A DNA stretch of 64,000 nucleotides, taken from the NCBI GenBank assembly GCA_030248295.1, contig JASANH010001725.1, positions 434,001 through 498,000 of the forward strand, written 5' to 3'. Both the position numbers and the translations under genes were made by a program. Position 1 is the stretch's first letter. Each line of letters starts with the position of its first letter. The notes below the pieces were generated by a model that made no database searches, was not told where the DNA came from, and was given only the letters and a program-made list of their open reading frames with translations. Of the stretch, positions 46,955-58,300 are shown piece after piece. This DNA comes from Mesodorylaimus sp. YZB2_4. Taxonomy: Eukaryota; Nematoda; Enoplea; Dorylaimida; Dorylaimidae.

Positions 46955-49380
46955 CTACGCAGTCGGAAACAAGGTCAGTTTCGATTGAACCATTTGGTGG
47001 CAACGAATACAACGATGACCACTGCCTATGCACTTTCCGCAGAACCCGTGTCCGCAACTCAAAACAGCGTCGATCACACGACGCAAACAGATCGGACAAT
47101 TGAAACGACGCGACGAGTCCAGCAGCAACTGCAATTCCGTTTCACAACTGTTCAACTGGTGGCGATGACCTTCCACGATGCCCTCCAACTGGTCGATGGC
47201 TTCTCCTAAACTGCACAACTCTGCGTTCACTTGGCCCACAGCCGACGACGCTCGGACGACGGCGAGCATCACTGAATGAGCCTTGCTCCAGACTTTCAAC
47301 AACGTGGCTCCAAACAGGGTCGTCAGGCTCTCGGCCACTTTACGCATCTCGTCGTCCGAATACTCGTTCTCGTCTTCGTCTAAAACAAAAGGAATATTAC
47401 TAAACAGGTCAGAAAACTGGCTGGCTACCCTCACCCTCAACAAATAGCGATTCCCCTCCATCCAAAATCAGACTGCTTTCTGATTCCTCCGAACGATGGC
47501 GTGGTTCCTCGACTGGACTCTCTGCAAATCAAGAGGGTCTACGATCGCAACTCGGAAGATCGACTCACCCGCACCGTCGTCGTCCAACTCGATCAGGTCG
47601 CCTGCTTCAGAGGCCGTAATCGACGATCCTCCGAAAGACGCTACGAAGGCCCTGGCATCGGGTTCGGGATCGACCTCTGTCATTTTTCGAAAACGACGAA
47701 CTCCTTTCTGCACGAGGTACGCGTCCAAAGCGGCAGCCACCGCGTCTCGCGAGGCCTGAATAGGCGAAGTGATAATGAGGCACGGACCGCCCTCGCGACG
47801 ATTCTTCTGAAACGAGATCGCGCGTCGGTTACTCAAATGAGCCAAAAACGAACCAGCTCACCTTCCAATTGAACTTGATCGCGCACTTGTAATGACGCCT
47901 CAGACTGGCCACGAACACCTTTCCCTCACCGATGCCTATGAACAGCGCTCAGAGACTGGCCGCAACCTGAAGACAATCAGGAAGCTTACACAAGTATCTG
48001 AATTCGGCCGGTGCGGCCCGGAATCGTAGAGCGTTGTCGTCGCTTTTCTTAATTAGCGGTGGCGGCGACGGAATCTGAAAGGACAAGCGTGAGCACCCCC
48101 GAGTGAAACGGACTCGGACTCACCGGCGTCTTAGCTTCGGCCAGCATTTTCACAACGTTTTCGCAAATGTTCCGGATCTTCGTCTCCTTGCTCCACCTGC
48201 CCTTCTCCGTCCAAAATCCGCGAACGCTGCCCGTATCGGCGTCGATGTCCGGGTGGGACGGGATGGTTTTGTGTTCGAACGTTACCTGAACAGCGAGCCA
48301 TGCAGGGCATAAAGGTCACCAAGAATCGGATTTGGCTCACTACTGGGGGCACGAACGGAAACTTTTGCGGAAGGAGCACGGTCAAAACTGCTTCGTATTT
48401 CTTCACATCGAATTCAAACACTTGCCTAGAAAGAAAAAGTCAAATCGGGGAGTCGATAAGCAATCAGTCGGCAACTTACAAATACTTTCCGGTTTCCGTT
48501 TTCCGAGCCGTGACCGTAATAAAAACGACGCCGTCGATGGGGCGGGAGGTGATGTCGGCAACTTCGTCTCGGCATCGGCTCGACTGATATCGCTCGTACA
48601 GTTTTTCCAGTTCTTGCGGCGATCTAAAGCAAAAACGCCAAAACTCGGGGCTTTAGGAAGACGGGGACAGCGAAGAAGCTGATTGCTTCGTTTCCGTTTC
48701 GGGGGACGTGGTTTTGTGCAAATTGACTAAAATTTGCCTGAACTTTCTTGTCATTCAGTTCGAAACTGTCGAAACTTACTTCGGTTTCACTCCTTGCTCG
48801 GTCATCCTGCGCACCAATCAAGTTTTACAGCTAATAAACTCAGATCAGAAATTCGACCTTTCTAAAATTCGATCGCGCAGTCGGCACCGAAGTGGAATCT
48901 GTAAGGACTTTGATCCCGCACTTCGCTGGAAAACAGATGGCGCTCTCTGATTGGACGAAAAAAGATTTTCAGGTACTAATTATTTACCTATATCATCTGT
49001 CTCAAATTCAAATGATCGATCGATGCAAATCCTGTTCATATGCGGTAGATCAGCCAGGAGAAAAATTTGTGAATGGCCCGCCCAAGTGGAGGCTGTGTTC
49101 CCTAGTGCATACATCAGCATGGCGCAGGGCAGGTTGCAGAGACTTTGAGGGAAATCAGCGACGGATGTGAAGTGGGAAGGCGCGAAGTCAAGACATGTTT
49201 GGAAGGCGTTCTGTATTTCGATGGACAACTTGTAAGAAATCGCCGCCTCAGACATCATCAGCCTACCTTATCCGTATAGTCAATGTGAGATAACGTATTT
49301 GGAAGGTGCCCCCGTCATACGGCAGATCGGTTACATGTGCCATAATATTTTACGGCAGATGAATTTCGTGACCAAAGTCT
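46845..49380 (-). repeat. Right arm of 2.5-kb inverted duplication
   Basis: Reverse complement of 38820-41360. Relative to the left arm it lacks seven bases (near 49115) outside the gene and carries scattered substitutions, most of them outside coding sequence. Confidence 0.93.
46955..48805 (-). CDS. UEV-like / KH-like / RING-finger protein, intact copy 2
   Basis: Nine exons, 440 residues, from ATG at 48805 to TAG at 46955. Residues about 10-138 resemble a ubiquitin-conjugating (E2) fold: VFEFDVKKYEAVLTVLLP, FPFVPPVTFEH, HPDIDADTGRV and W-SKETKIRNICENVVKML. The segment that should carry the active-site Cys reads GRVRGFW, so it looks like an inactive UEV. Residues about 150-225 (RYLCIGEG, FVASLRRHYKCAIKF, AVAAALDAYLV) resemble a KH RNA-binding fold with a degenerate GxxG loop. 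An acidic linker (DLIELDDDG, EDEDENEYSDDE) and a helical segment follow. The C-terminus has a C3HC4 RING: FNCPIC, SCGHGFCGKCI and HRCIRC. A RING beside an E2-like fold suggests a ubiquitin ligase, perhaps RNA-associated. Intron 7 has a normal GTGAGT donor. I know no named family with this order. Confidence 0.75.
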
Positions 49381-50178
49381 GGTCTTGGATTGCCCGCCAA
49401 AATTTGGTTATCGAATCCATCGCTAGTTTTCATGGCTCAATACGTACCGCAGCCACCTAACCATGCAACCTTGTTGACTGCTCTGGGTACGTTGCCGATC
49501 GTATAAGAATGTGTGGCCTACTAGGTGGGGCCTCCTGTGCTGGATGTACGTCACGCTGAGAATGAGTTTTAGTGAACAGGGCAAATGCAGATGTTTCATT
49601 AGGGACTTTGAAACTGGCACCCTGGTTAGCGCCCCTGTCTCCCAGAAAGAGGGAATGTGACCAATGCTATGGCAGGGCCCTTAAATTAAGCGTCGGCTGG
49701 GAGTTAGGGGCAGAGAAGGGAATGGGGAGCACAAGGTCCCCTCCATCGAGTAGCATGCAATACCGCCGGTGAGCGTTCGTGGAATCTGTAGGCGCAACAG
49801 TACCACACCAACAGTATTTTGCAGGAGCATTCCAGGTACACGCGTAACCACCACCCGTGGTTGGCTGATATGTCCCTGCCTGAGCAACTTTCAATGTTGA
49901 ATTAGCGCACAGACACAAAATAGTGAAAATTTAGGTTACGATCGCAATGACAAGAAACATCAAAACTTGGTCAGTACAAAACGAAAAGAAATCGAATAAC
50001 CGTTGAGAAATAATTGCTCTCCTCGAAGCTGTCCCCACGACGAAGGCATCAAATGCAGACACATCAAGAGGCTAGAATGTCGATTGGGATTGGGACTCCA
50101 TGACGTCGTCTTCTTGAGGCGAGCACTAAAAGACCCAATAATCTGATTAGTCTTGGCCAGCCAGTCCATTCAAAACAG
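48806..50178. other. Outer part of right arm and unique DNA
   Basis: Repeat homology fades near 49380; beyond this to RAD1 I see nothing supported. An 83-codon frame at 49667-49918 (minus) is Gly/Thr-rich without recognisable features. Confidence 0.45.
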
Positions 50179-51896
50179 CTAAAAACGTACAAAAAATTCG
50201 ATGAATACGATCTGTCCGTCTTGCTCGACCATATACTGCATCGAAAAAAACCCGCGTTCGTCGATACGCATCGATACCTTGGTGGCCAGAGTCAGCGCTT
50301 TGGCGCTCGGTTTCAAAAGCGAGACGCGGTACCTGGAAGAAACCCAGTGAGTCGGCGCTATTTGGAAGAGCCAGAAATGAACTTACTTATGACTGATCCG
50401 TGAATTTCTGCAGTCAAACAATTCGATTAAATCTGATTCTTTCTGAATCGTTGTCTGAAGAGAACGTAGTCCCACTGATTGATGTCATACGGAGCAGCAA
50501 TCCAAGACCTACTTCACTGGTACTATGAGTGCCTCTGGTGGAGAATCTGATACCCTTGTCTTGATCCACTGAGATCTCCATGCACTCACTCGTTTGATCC
50601 AGATCGCAGAACGTTTCACGTATCGGATCAGCCTAGAACAGCCCAGTTGTATCCAGAATCATTCCCGAATGAATCACGTTGTGACTTTCGTTCCATGGGA
50701 TCAGAGAAAGCGGACAAAGGTGCCTACCAGGTGGCCTGACCCTTTCAGAGACCTCCCAGTAGGACTATTTGCACAGTATGCCCCTGGCACGACATACCAC
50801 CTAGCCGCTTTGTGTGGTACGACCTAAGAAACCTCAGACCTTCCTCCCTTCACATACCTTTATTATGATCTTGGCTGCCACTGAGCTCAACGAAAATTCA
50901 AAATCCATGATATCGTCCGGCTGCAACGTCCGAATCGAACAATCAGTCACAACCTGATTTTCCTCAAGCCTAGAACACAAATCCAGAGGCAGATTAGAAG
51001 ATTGCAGAACCAGCTAAACATATGGAGTAGGTTACACTAGTTTCAACGGCGATCCATGATCCGCGTACGACATCTTCACAGTACTCAATGTCGAATTCGA
51101 GTGCGAACCAAAGATATTCAAACACTCCTGCAATGAAGCGACCTCTCACACATCACGTACTGTGTATGAGGCATGTGACATTCTCAGGGCTCCTCCCTCT
51201 CGACCACTCTGCTGGTCTGGTTCGGGACTGCTTCTGGTTTTGTGACCTGGTTTAGGGAATCAGTCCTCCATTCCTGTCTACAGGGGGTGCCAGCGACCAT
51301 CAACTATCATGCTGTGAAGAAGCTCTCGCGGCCGCCGGTAGGCCATGCTGGGAAAGCCAAGTGTTGAGCCCAGGACCAGAGAAAGACTTTGCTTCAACGG
51401 TCAGCGAATCTTATTTCTGACATGACCAACCCCCTGGTCTCGGACTAGTCCATACTTACACATAATACTGGCAGGCTGATACAGAAATTGACATTCTCCT
51501 CATTGAGTTGATAACGCGAGAAGAGATCGCTTTGCAGAAAGGCATTGACTTGCACGCATTTCGTGTCTTCCACCGTCACCTTCAGCCCCTTCTCCGTCGC
51601 GCAGATCGTAGCTCTCTGCAACAGGGATCGTTGTGATCATCGAAAGGGCTGGCGTTTCTTGGACCCCAGCCGAATTGTGTTACCCCCGGACCTCGCTTAC
51701 CACCCTCCCAACAATACTGAGAACACCCACTCTTCAAAGACACTGCATCACAGACCCAGAGAGGCGCAGCCACTGATACTCTACTCACCTCCCTGAACTG
51801 GATGGCCTTCAAGATACTGTACAAGGCCCTCACATTCTCCGACTTGGCCACAAACAGATTCCGACTGTCATCGCCTTCAGCCCGCACGAGAACCAT
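50179..51896 (-). CDS. RAD1: RAD1, checkpoint clamp (9-1-1) subunit
   Basis: Nuclear sliding-clamp subunit that, with RAD9 and HUS1, loads at damaged DNA and activates ATR signalling. Several exons: 51789-51896 (MVLVRAEGDDSRNLFVAKSE ... ILKAIQFRE), 51460-51615 (CATEKGLKVTVEDTKCVQV, FCISLPVL), about 51032-51127 (ECLNIFGSHSNSTLST), about 50850-50970 (VVTDCSIRTLQPDD, MDFEFSLSS), about 50520-50640 (DPIRETFCDLDQTSE, IRFSTRG) and 50179-50337 (YRVSLLKPSAKAL, MRIDERGFFSMQYMVEQDG). These match the RAD1 order, including the KPS-KAL and Q-Y-M near the C-terminus. The protein stops soon after FIEFFV, without the acidic tail of vertebrate RAD1. The start could instead be the ATG at 51935, but that codon is followed by a GTGAGT donor-like sequence. 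Confidence 0.87.
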
Positions 51897-52332
51897 CTTT
51901 GGCCACGCTCCAACCTCAAACAAACTCACCTCCATCTCAGACTGCCCATCTCACTATCCAGTACTGGCGTGAACCCCGCACCAAGAGCAGTCTTCATCCG
52001 AATCAGTATTTACTTACTTCCATCCAGGCAACAACGCCAATTACAAACCAGCTTTAAGAATAAACCGTAAACCTTATTTTGCCCATGTTAAAACATGAAT
52101 AACCCAAAATACAGCACGACTTGGAGGAACATGACCCACATGCCTTCTATCTTACATCACACAGCTCTGTACATACATTCAATGCCACTAAAAATACATA
52201 ATGAATGGCCTTTCTACAACACCGGACGTTCCCAAACGCATCCACTAATCGAAGATCATTCGTTCAACCGTTTCCCAATCCACTAGGAGATGCATAGGCG
52301 ACAAGAGGTATGACTAATGCTACTGCCCGTCC
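51897..52332. other. Intergenic between RAD1 and Mig-10-like gene
   Basis: Short interval holding the RAD1 5' flank and the 3' flank of the adaptor gene. AT-rich, no frame supported. Confidence 0.5.
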
Positions 52333-55300
52333 TCACGCTGTCTTGTCGCTCCCTTCGCTGCTGGCCTCCATTTTCTGCAATCGCCTTTGCATGGCTCGCT
52401 GCAATTCGCTTTGAAACGCATTCGAAAATCCTTCCTCGCCCGACGGTGGCCGATTGGTCGCCGCCTGGTGACTAGGGCTCGTCATTGCCGTCGAAGAAGC
52501 ATTCGGAGCTGGTAGCAGTTTCGGCTTTGCAGGAATGGCGGGTTTCGGTTTGGGAGCCGTCACTGGCGGGGGTGTCAATGGATTCGTTCCCGGCCCAATG
52601 CTCAGACGAGTGTTCTCGGCCCTCTTAGGTGGAGCGGGAGGCATTTTCCTCGGTTTCGTCCCGTCTTGGCTGACTCGAGGCGACGTAGGAGGGTGCGGAG
52701 GCAGTGGCAGGTTCCCGTGCTTCCCGTTCAAGTGTTGACCATCATTGCCATTCGTGTACGCCGGCGACACGGGCGATCGAGGCGACACCGTGTGCGAAAT
52801 CACGGATGAAGACGACGAAGTCCCGTTTTCCATTATTTTCACTTCCAGCGGCTGCGGCGTCCTCGCCTGTAGCTGGACAGGCGAGTGAGCTTGCGGTAAA
52901 GGCGATGGAGGAGGGGCGAAGTCAGCAGCGGCGGCGAAATCGGCTTGCAATGTCGAAAATGATGGCGGCTGAGACATGGCATGCACTGGCATGGGCGGTG
53001 GGAGTTCTTCGTCGGAATCGTTCTCTTCATTTAGCGACCGACTAGATCCATTCCGTCCGCCATTCATCGACTGCGTCTCGTGACTTTCGCTGTGCTTTCG
53101 CAGAACCGCGGCCAAATGAATATGCTTGGTGCTCTCGGTCAAAGGCAATCGAGCATTGTGATGCGCAGCACCCATCGCATACGCTGGCAGGATCTTGCTC
53201 GGAGCCGTGGTGGTCGGAGGCTGCCGTTTGATGGTTCCAGTCGAGAATTCAGATTCGAAACCATTCATCGATTGCGAATCTGGTGTCGGTGTTTGCGAGT
53301 CGACCGATCCGCCGCTCGTACCATTAGCACCCAGACTGTGCACGGCAGCAACTGGTCGTTTCACAATTCCTGGGCTTTGTTCTGACCTGGCGATCGTCGA
53401 TTCGGCAATTGGCAGTACAGGCACATCCACATGGGTCAACGTTCGACTGTTCCTTTTTTGAAAACCTGAGCGACCAATATCGGCCGAACGAGGCCGCAAC
53501 GAAATGGGCGATAATCGGCAGGACGGATCGTCACCACTGCCGCTACCTCTCGAAGGCCGCAAAACGATCGAGTCTTTGCAGTAAAATTCCGAATTGCTAC
53601 TCGCAGACAGCGAATTCCTCATGTATCCATCCAACACAATGGTTGCCCCATCAGGAGTCGGCTGCCCGTCCATAGATTCCAGAATATTTTGGTAGTTCTC
53701 CAACAAAGCATGCCCGCTCTAAATTCAGCTCTTTAATCTCAAGAATCCCCAACAACGCAATTGGGAAACCTTTCTTACCTTGGCTATCCTCAGGCCAGTT
53801 AGCCATCGCTGATGGGATCGCTCGTCTTCCGCGCACAAATACTTGATGTACGTCGACGCTTTGACCTGAATTTGAGGATGCTGAAAACAAAACTTTTTCG
53901 TCAGCCTGTTCATAAACGGCTTTTTAACAGATTCCTTCAATGCTAGCGCTCCCACAGACAATTGCTCTTCTCATTTTAACTCACCATTCCACGCCTCACC
54001 TTTAAAGCAAAACCAAAGTCCGTCGGGGCTTTGTACTTCTTTTTCCAACCAAGGCCGTTATATATTTGAATCATTTCCAAATTCATGAGGCAGACCAAAT
54101 CTTTCGAGCCCTGAAAGCACGAAAACCAAAATATATAACAGCTTGATTCAAAGAAAAACTGTACGATAACGTTCCCCTTTGACCAACGGTCGACTATAGC
54201 CCAAGAGGATAGCTGATGTCATCACTTCCTATTGCATTCTAATGATTACTGAAACGTCTACTATACAACGTTACAGTGGTATAGGTGAATGCGCCTTCCC
54301 TCAGAGCACCCACACCCACTTGTCTCTTCCCGAACAGTTCCTCACTCACCTTTCCTTTTCCCTTTGGGACGTAATAAAGTCCGGAGGCTCGTAGAACGAA
54401 ATGGTGTTTCTTCCAAGCTTTTTTGCCGTCCGCTTTCAAATAAAGAGTTCCATCAATCTCGGGCGGCTGTACTCGAGACAACGAAAAAAATTCCTAAAAT
54501 AACAATGCTTTCCCACTTGCCACGCCCGACGGACCGCAATAGCCCACTCTTTCTTACATCAATCAGTTTCTCCTTTTTTATCGCGTCCATTTCCGGAGTT
54601 TTTTCCGCGTTTGGCACGTCCAACAGGTAGCACTAAAATGGATTGGGCGCATTAACAACCTCGCTAACCTTCTTCCAACGTGAAGCACTCACCTGCGGTT
54701 CTTTAAATAAATGGTACTTTTCAGGCCTCTCCACAAAATACAATTTATTTGCCGAATCTCTCGTCCACAGCAAAAGATTCTCCACCACGTATTCGTGGTC
54801 CTCGTAAATCCTTTCTGAAACAACAAGCAACTGCCAACTTGATCTCGTTTTCCACAACCGCCTCACATACCCATATACAGATCAGGCAAATGCTCGACAA
54901 TTGCGTGCGTAGGCATCAACGGAATGAGGTGCTTTTCGGCCAGTTGACGCAGAGCATAGGCCACTGTCCATTTCTCGTCCACCAAAATACTTTTGCTGCT
55001 TCCATCCGGCGTAAAAACTTTTACGTACAGCTGAAAAAAATTATTTTTACTATTAACCACAAACACAATTTCAATCAAGACATACCTTTTTAACGCTGGC
55101 TTCCTTCATCTTCTGTAACGCCAATTTGATCTTTTCAGCTTTGATCTTTGCATTTTTCTCCTCCTGAAACAGTTTCAACGCGATATGGGACTACAAGGAT
55201 AAATATATAATTTACTGCCACCTCCGTCAAATTCTCCTTCTGTATCTCTTGTTCTATATTGCGAATATGCGACTGAACTGGCTCCAACATCTGAAAACCA

Positions 55301-58300
55301 GGCTTGGCTTGAAACATAATCGTAAGGCATACATAAGGAGTCGAATTTCGAGGCCACTCAAAGCGCGGGCAACACGTACAGGTGAGGTATCGAACGGCCG
55401 ACAAGTGCTTACTTGAGTCGGCGAGGGAGTGGCTATTGAATCTCGTCTCGAGCTGCTATCAGTGTTCGATGACGAGGCATTGCTGTGCCGATTTCGATTC
55501 CGTAAACGATCAGTGTCACTCTTGCTAGCATCACCAGCGACCGAAGTGCCATTGCTTACAACAGTAACCGCGTTCACCATCGGACCACCGTTCGTACTGA
55601 TTCCATTAAGCCCACCTCCGCCCACGCCAGACGAAGATTGCATGGATTCACTGGACATCAAACTGGCGCTGTCGCAAAATGCCGAATCATTATCGGGACT
55701 CTGCGCCCGATGGCTGTTGCAAAACGACTCGCCCGAGCTCTGAAAACGTCAGCAAAGCGGAAAAGAAAGAAGTTCGATAGCAACCACAGGCGAAGGGAGA
55801 GAGCTAGGAGTGGACCGAGGCTAACGGCCAATAAGAACCAAGAAGGAAAACGGGCCGCCGAGACTGGTGGTAGTAAGAAGTAATAGCAAAAATAATCATC
55901 CATCAACTTATGTAACGTTACGACGTCACAGCCTTCCGTTTCGGGAAAACGATCCACGGCAGGGCGGTCAATCGGAGAGAATAAAAGGGGACAGAAAATG
56001 AAAAAGGCCAACCCGTAACTCTCCGATGCGTAAATGACCAAAGACAGCCGTGCCTATTTAGCTAATACCCTTTCCTTACGCAACACGAGTCTGGTTCCCG
56101 TGCCTATGAGCATTGTCTCCGTGAATACACTCAGTAAGTTTAATTGTACTGCACATGTCTTCGGCCTACCGCAGGGATTGCAATACTCCCAACTCGAAAA
56201 TTTCCACGTCACTTTCTGGACGCTATTATTCTGCAACTGGCAGCCCCTAACTACCACAGCTAACCCTTTCCTCCTCGTCCTGACCCCTTTACAGCACCAG
56301 CAAACTCGGACAGGTGATCCATTTTGGTCAGTTAACCCGATTCCCATTCTAAGAAACGAGATATTTCTTATTCCCACTAAACCCTCGAGCACACTTCACT
56401 CCTAAACGTCCTCGAATGAACGACTCCACAAAAAAGAGCAAACTAACAAAAGGGCAAGAAAGACAGGTACAAAAATGCCGCCGTTGACCCATGACGACCA
56501 ATGGCCATAAACCCAGAAATAATCTCCTTATTGCTTACCTGCAGCTTAGCCCCGTATTCCATGGACGAATTATTGCCACCAGAGAACGCAATGACGTTAT
56601 TGGGCGATGCGGGCTGCGCACGATCTGGCGAGACTGGTGCCAAGGCGGCTTGATTTTTCGTCCGTTGAGGTGACGGTTTAGCAGGAACGGCCGGTGGAAG
56701 CAATGTGTTCGACGCCTGTCCGACGTGGCCTCCAGACGATGCAGCAGGTCGAGATTTCGCCATCGCAGTTTGCTGCTTGGACACGGCTGACGTTGTCGTC
56801 GCTGATACGCCCAATAGAACGCCTGCACCGCCATTGCTTAGCTGAGACTCCAATGCGTATAACTCGCCCAATAAAACGTCCAAATCGATGTCGGCGCTCT
56901 CTGAAATCCAACACAACGCACATTATTTACTGCCATCTAAAAAAGCATTAACGACACTAAAACCCAGACTGGACCGCGGGAAAACGTGCCGTTTACATAA
57001 GCTCAAGGTCATAAAAAGTGGCTCTCCCCCGCAGCTTTAATCCGTTACAAAACACGCTCTCCTCGATTGCTTTGAGCAGTTGGACATGGTAATTAAAAAC
57101 CAACAAAGTCGAACAAGTCCAGAAAACATTACCTTCCATGTTGGCCATTGAATATCGGTAACTATCCATGGGCGGTTTGGGTGGCACTGGAGGCGGTTTT
57201 GGTTTTGTCAGAGCCGTAGCATTTATGGAAGGCGAACTCGCCGAAATCATTTTCGACGCCACTCCACCGTTCCCAACGCCACTGCCGAAACTATCGTGCC
57301 GTGCCTGCAACGCCAGTGGTCGACCACTGTCTAATTCCTTAAAGCAAACGAAAAGCTTATAAGTAGGCTCGTCTTCGCGCGCTTATTCTACTCCCACTTT
57401 AAAGTATACGCGCTTCTATTTATAGCCACACACCACACGAACTCCAGACTGCGCTCGCGCTTGCTCAGGCGAAAAATCGCAAAAAGAGAAAAAATCGACA
57501 TCAATTCGATTATGCGAGAGCCTTCCCAACGGACCAAGGCTAGCCATCCCTTCCTTCCACTCTCGGTCCCCTCGTTTTCGTTCTCACAAACTCCTCTCCT
57601 AATTTGACAAGTAGCCAAGACTTCACACCAGCCATTTACGAGGGCCGTCCCCAAACGAATCCTCTCCATCTCCACGACAGTCGAAATGCCGATAGTAGAA
57701 GCAAGAGTCTCGAAAATGGCATAGCCTAGAGCGGCCGCGACGCACCATATCTTTTCATAACACTGGCTCCCAGGCAACTGGCATGTCCTAATCGATCAAA
57801 GACCACTGTTTCACTCATGTTCCGCATCCCTCTTGTGCACAACACCTAACCACACGAATTCCCAAAGCCAACTCCTAGCAATCTTTCATAAACCAAGAGC
57901 AGGAATGTGGTATCGCGAAAACATCTCTAAATCTACGCAAAACACAGCCCAACTTCGTCCAAGCGCTCCCTTGTGCCACCGAACTTTCCCCGAGCTCGCT
58001 TCGCTTAACAAAATACAACTCTCTGTTCAGGTAAGAACAGCTGTCCTTGACAAATAACCAATGCTATATGAAGCCTCCCTACATGAACAATAAACCAACC
58101 GCCTGACTTAACATCGTTTTTGAGCACCCAACTCGCCGAGCCACCGAAACGCAGACCCTTTCGAGACCCATTAGCGCTTCAACTACCCAAAACCGACCGC
58201 GCAATCATAGCCGAAAAACGGTTATGAACCCTCGGAGCATTCCGCGACCTGTCCACATTGGCAATCAATTATAACGCCGAGCAAAAATCGCGAATGCACT

